From the NCBI GenBank assembly GCA_030037785.1, contig JASHQA010000297.1, positions 1 through 51,721 on the forward strand: a stretch of DNA of 51,721 bases. Reading direction: 5' to 3'. The notes under the pieces were generated by a model. It worked only from the letters and a program-made list of their open reading frames with translations, made no database searches and was not told the origin of the DNA. Positions within the stretch are counted from its first letter, which is position 1; every line of letters starts with the position of its first letter. This stretch comes from Streptosporangiaceae bacterium (GTDB taxonomy: Bacteria; Actinomycetota; Actinomycetes; Streptosporangiales; Streptosporangiaceae). This document shows positions 49,000 through 51,721 of the stretch, piece after piece. The position numbers and the translations under genes were made by a program.

Positions 49000-49494
49000 T
49001 CTTCCGCGACCTGGTAGGGCTCCCATCCCAGCTAGCACGTCGGCGATCCGCCCCGTCAGCCGGATGTGCCCACGCGTCGGTCTTGGATCTGGATCTGGGT
49101 CGCCGGTTCGGCCTGGTTCTGCTCCCGTCATTCCTGGTCAACGCAGCGAGCGAGGCAATCCGGTCAGCCTTCCTAGCTTGCTGCGCTCGGCATACGTCGC
49201 CATCTGGCTGCGTGCTGATCCAGCAGCACCCGCCTGCATGGTTCGACAACTGTCACCGCTGCAGAACGCGAGCAGGCCGGGATCACTTTCCGGCTGCGCG
49301 ATATCACCCGGCCGGAGCCAGGCCTGATGTCTGCGACCGCCGAGTACCAAGCCGACGACCGGGTATGGACGCATGCCTTCACCGCCATGCGCCTTGACGA
49401 GGCGCAGTTGCGAGCCTCGCTGCACTCGGCCGGTCTGGCGCTCGACCGCTACCTGACTGACGACAGCCAGTGGGTCAAGGCGGTTCCGGTGTAG
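49000..49494 (+). pseudogene. Decayed class I SAM-dependent methyltransferase
   Basis: Two pieces of one gene are visible in different frames. The first, near 49085-49245, reads DLDLGRRFGLVLLPSFLVN and later GCVLIQQHPPAWFD, the middle of a methyltransferase. The second, near 49245-49494, reads AEREQAGITFRLRDITRPEPG, WTHAFTAMRLDE and ends LDRYLTDDSQWVKAVPV at a stop. At least one frameshift joins them and the SAM-binding N-terminus is missing or unrecognisable. From 48802 to 49000 I see only gene debris, no clear feature. Confidence 0.6.
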
Positions 49495-49546
49495 CTGACG
49501 GCGCTCACCTGAAGTCGGGCTAGGCGGGCCGCACGCCTGCTGGCTG

Positions 49547-49924
49547 CTAGCGACGCCTCAGCCTGTAGGCGGCCAGCCCGTAGACAACCGCCAGCACCAG
49601 CCAGACGAGCAGCAGGGACGCAGCATTGCCACCAGCGTCCTTGATCAGCCACCACCCAGCCAGACTCAGCGGCACTCCGGCGACTACCGACCCGGCCACG
49701 ACCCCGGCGAAAATCGCGCGGTACCTGCTCAGCCGAACCGGATCGGCTGAGCGCGGGGCCGGCCTGGTCAGGCCCGCGAGCCGCTGCTCCACCCGCGACG
49801 CGATGTGCTCATCGATCCTCGATAGAAAGGACTCCACCACCGCCTCGCCGTAGTCAGCGCCAAGCTCGCGGTGCACCTCGGCTGCGGCGCGAATGTCCTG
49901 AGCGGACAGCGGCGAGTCACTCAT
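49547..49924 (-). CDS. Small membrane protein with DUF1707-like soluble part, unknown function
   Basis: This 125-aa protein has a soluble N-terminal half (SAQDIRAAAEVHRELGADYGEAVVESFLSRID) and two helices (AIFAGVVAGSVVAGVPLSLAG and SLLLVWLVLAVVYGLAA). Many actinobacteria encode such proteins without known role. ATG 49924 is chosen over GTG 49933. It stands alone between the methyltransferase remnant and a truncated replication gene. Confidence 0.6.
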   Translation of the reverse strand: MSDSPLSAQDIRAAAEVHRELGADYGEAVVESFLSRIDEHIASRVEQRLAGLTRPAPRSADPVRLSRYRAIFAGVVAGSVVAGVPLSLAGWWLIKDAGGNAASLLLVWLVLAVVYGLAAYRLRRR

Positions 49925-50073
49925 GCGCCGCACAATAACCCAGTCCGGGGAGTACGCCCCGAAGGCGCGCTGCTCGCCTGTCTGCGTATCCGGCTGGTGA
50001 ACCTATCGCCTGTGTGAACCGCCTAGTTGCCCTTCGTGATCGACATGCACACGGCGACGATGACGGCCCGTGA

Positions 50074-50733
50074 CGCCTCTGGCAAGACACCGCTGCCAGG
50101 GCCGCGCTCGGGTTCGACGACTTGACCACCGCGCGGCACCGGCTCGCGGTGCTGGTCCGGCTGGGCGTGCTGCGCCGGTTCCGGCCGCACCGCGAAGCCG
50201 GGTCGGCGCCGTGGCATTACCTGCTCGGTCCGGTCGGCGCCGTGCTGCTGGGCGCCGAGGACCGCGACGACCGCAGGTGGGCGCCGCGGGTGCGGGCCGA
50301 CCGGCAGCTGGCGCTGGAACGCTCCCAGCGGCTTTCGCACCTGACCGGGGCGAACTGGTTCTTCGTCGCCCTCGCCCGCCGGGCCCGCAGCGGCGCAGGC
50401 GAGCTGCGGATGTGGCTGGGCGAAGCCGGGGCGGCCGGCTACCACGACCCGTTCGTGCCCGCCCTGTCCCGTGGCCAGGGCCCGTGGCCGGACGGGCTGG
50501 GCTGCTGGGCCGAGGACGGCCGCCAAGTCACGTTCTTCCTCGAGCATGACACCGGCACCGAGCACCTGCCCCGGCTTGAGGGCAAGCTGCCGGGCTATGC
50601 CCGGCTGGCCGAGGCACTCGCCGCCTACGGGCGGGCCTGCGTGCGGTGGCAAGCACGTGCGTGCGTGCGGCTATTTCTTGGCCGCGGCTTGGCTGCCGCA
50701 TTGGGCCGCTGTCGCCGCCGCCCGGTGAGGTAA
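50074..50733 (+). pseudogene. Truncated replication-relaxation family protein
   Basis: The open frame from 50074 reads LGFDDLTTARHRLAVL, then LGVLRRFRPHREAGSAPWHY, then DGRQVTFFLEHDTGTEHL and LEGKLPGYARL, the core of replication-relaxation proteins found on actinobacterial plasmids and integrative elements. The N-terminal winged helix is cut short by a stop at 50071, and no good start or ribosome site exists (TTG 50122 is the only option in the ORF track). It is probably a remnant of an integrated element. Confidence 0.65.
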
Positions 50734-50775
50734 CCGGCGGCCAAAAACCCCGTCATGACCTGGGTCGCAGCGTTC

Positions 50776-50798
50776 GTGACCGGGCGTCACGCGGTCAC
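50776..50798. promoter_or_regulatory. Dyad GTGACC...GGTCAC upstream of 50871 gene
   Basis: A 6-bp inverted repeat with an 11-nt spacer that itself contains GTCAC. It could be an operator for the next gene or a weak terminator for the remnant before it; the sequence does not decide. Confidence 0.3.
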
Positions 50799-50870
50799 TC
50801 GCAGGAAATAGGAAGCCCATCCGGGCCTGCGCGTCCGGCCCTGAAGCTCGAGCCACGACGGGGGTACAGC

Positions 50871-51530
50871 ATGCATCACAAGCTCGACATCATGGCGGAA
50901 ACCGGTTACGTCATCCTCGGTGATTTCAGGGGTCAGCGGATCTCCCCGGACGAGTGGGAATCGCTGGAATACATGGACTGGAAGAGCGGCGGTGACACGA
51001 ACTTCGCCCCGCTCGCGTCGGCGACCGGCGAGATGGACTGCCGCGGTTTCTGGGATCACGGCAAGGCGGACAAGGACGGGATCTGGACCGTCAACCGCAA
51101 GATCGCGCCCAGCCTGGCGCGCTACGTGGAAAACATCGGCGGCAACTACGGCCGGGTGCGCGTGATCAAGCTCAACCCCAGCGACGAGGCTGCGGCGGTG
51201 CGCCAGCTGCACCGCGACGACAACAACCGGCTCAACCCGGACGGCACCGGCTGGGTGATCCGGTCGTGGCTCGAGCTGGACGACACCGCGGGCAAGTCGG
51301 TCTTCATCCTGCGCGAGGACAAGGACGACCCCGCCACCGAGACGCGCATTCCGCTGCACCCCGGCCTGCAGCTCGTCATCGACACCGAGCGGCTCTGGCA
51401 CGTCGTCTGGCACCCGGGCCCGAAGCCGCGGTACGCGCTCATCACGTCGTGGGAGAGCGACCAGGTCGTCGACAACTGGATCAAGCGGGAGATGGCGGGC
51501 GGGCGCCAGCTGCAGGGCGCGCGCCGCTAG
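50871..51530 (+). CDS. Uncharacterised soluble protein, possibly Fe(II)/2OG oxygenase-like
   Basis: I do not recognise this 219-aa protein by name. It has an HRDDNNRLN stretch near residue 106, a strand-rich centre and LWHVVWHPGPKPRYALITSW near residue 180. An early HxD-type pair and a late His with an Arg ten residues on is the spacing of double-stranded beta-helix Fe(II)/2-oxoglutarate enzymes such as aspartyl hydroxylases, so that fold is proposed with low certainty. ATG 50871 is used; the ORF track start at 50646 lies in the previous frame region. It stands as a single gene. Confidence 0.6.
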   Translation: MHHKLDIMAETGYVILGDFRGQRISPDEWESLEYMDWKSGGDTNFAPLASATGEMDCRGFWDHGKADKDGIWTVNRKIAPSLARYVENIGGNYGRVRVIKLNPSDEAAAVRQLHRDDNNRLNPDGTGWVIRSWLELDDTAGKSVFILREDKDDPATETRIPLHPGLQLVIDTERLWHVVWHPGPKPRYALITSWESDQVVDNWIKREMAGGRQLQGARR

Positions 51531-51597
51531 CCGCGCACCGAGCGGCGCCGGTAGCGAGCGCAGCGCGCCGCGCCGGATCCCGGTATGGTTTCGTGCC

Positions 51598-51721
51598 GTG
51601 CCGACTGATCGGGTAGTCAGGGTTGCGGTGCTGGACGACTACCAGCGCCGGGCCGCCAGCTTCGCCGACTGGGACTCGCTCGGGACCGGGGTCGACGTCG
51701 TGTTCTTCTACGAGCGCATCG
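51598..51721 (+). CDS. D-2-hydroxyacid dehydrogenase, N-terminal fragment (runs off window)
   Basis: About 41 codons are visible: VRVAVLDDYQRRAASFADW and then VDVVFFYERI, the typical start of NAD-dependent D-2-hydroxyacid dehydrogenases. The nucleotide-binding and catalytic parts lie beyond base 51721. GTG 51598 is the likely start. Confidence 0.7.
   Translation, partial: MPTDRVVRVAVLDDYQRRAASFADWDSLGTGVDVVFFYERI

Noticed and set aside
1-51721. tRNA, rRNA, CRISPR arrays, insertion sequences, replication origin
   Set aside because: None was found by reading; no direct-repeat spacer arrays, transposase frames or DnaA-box clusters were seen.

Overview
The window is high-GC DNA from an actinobacterium. 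The signs are very high third-position GC, many GTG starts, a MshC/CysS-like gene, DUF3040, BlaI, VapBC and replication-relaxation families, and ATGA/GTGA-coupled operons. No rRNA, tRNA or CRISPR array was found, and I cannot name the genus.

The main result is that about 40 kb (2.2-39.9 kb) looks like one fluoride-responsive island. I found twelve RNA elements by eye with the fold of the crcB (fluoride) riboswitch: a short P1, a 6-nt loop strand, P2, then a pseudoknot partner followed by U48. Eight resemble the classical form (loop AU + GAGGCY-type strand; 3' side UGAU + GGCCUC-type strand). Four form a distinct subtype (GGCG-RA-GGGRCU-CGCC, then YRAC-GGUCCC-U). In at least ten of the twelve, the 3' pseudoknot strand also begins a hairpin that pairs with the Shine-Dalgarno sequence, which implies translational ON switches.

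Genes behind these elements, left to right: Ehr-type complex 1 (an energy-converting-hydrogenase-related, Nuo/Hyf-like membrane complex) followed by an MFS transporter, a dynamin-like GTPase and enolase; a MutS-like ATPase pair (minus strand); a small ORF and possibly a SatP/YaaH-type transporter; a second dynamin-like GTPase; a DUF3040 membrane protein; a 113-aa protein; a PAP2-Nudix-94 aa operon; an HTH protein; a 94-aa protein plus a four-fold CxxC/CxxH protein; a universal stress protein; Ehr-type complex 2; and a second MutS-like pair. The two Ehr complexes and two MutS pairs are paralogous sets. Both Ehr large subunits lack the NiFe cysteines. Ehr1 has also lost all four cysteines of the NuoB-type cluster, while Ehr2 keeps them. 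Enolase is a classical fluoride target and Nudix/PAP2 enzymes act on phosphates. No CrcB/Fluc or EriC/CLC-F exporter is visible, so export is either encoded elsewhere or done by an uncharacterised transporter here.

Left edge (1-2.1 kb): a PabB-PabC fusion on the minus strand. Right of the island (40-45 kb): a DUF4118 sensor kinase and KdpE-like regulator convergent with a KimA-type potassium transporter. From 45-48 kb: a DedA protein, an S53 (sedolisin) peptidase and a BlaI/MecI-type repressor with shared palindromic operators. From 48-50.7 kb: a vapBC pair that looks leaderless, a decayed methyltransferase, a small membrane protein and a truncated replication-relaxation protein, which together look like a mobile-element scar. 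The window ends with an uncharacterised possible Fe(II)/2OG-type protein and the start of a D-2-hydroxyacid dehydrogenase.
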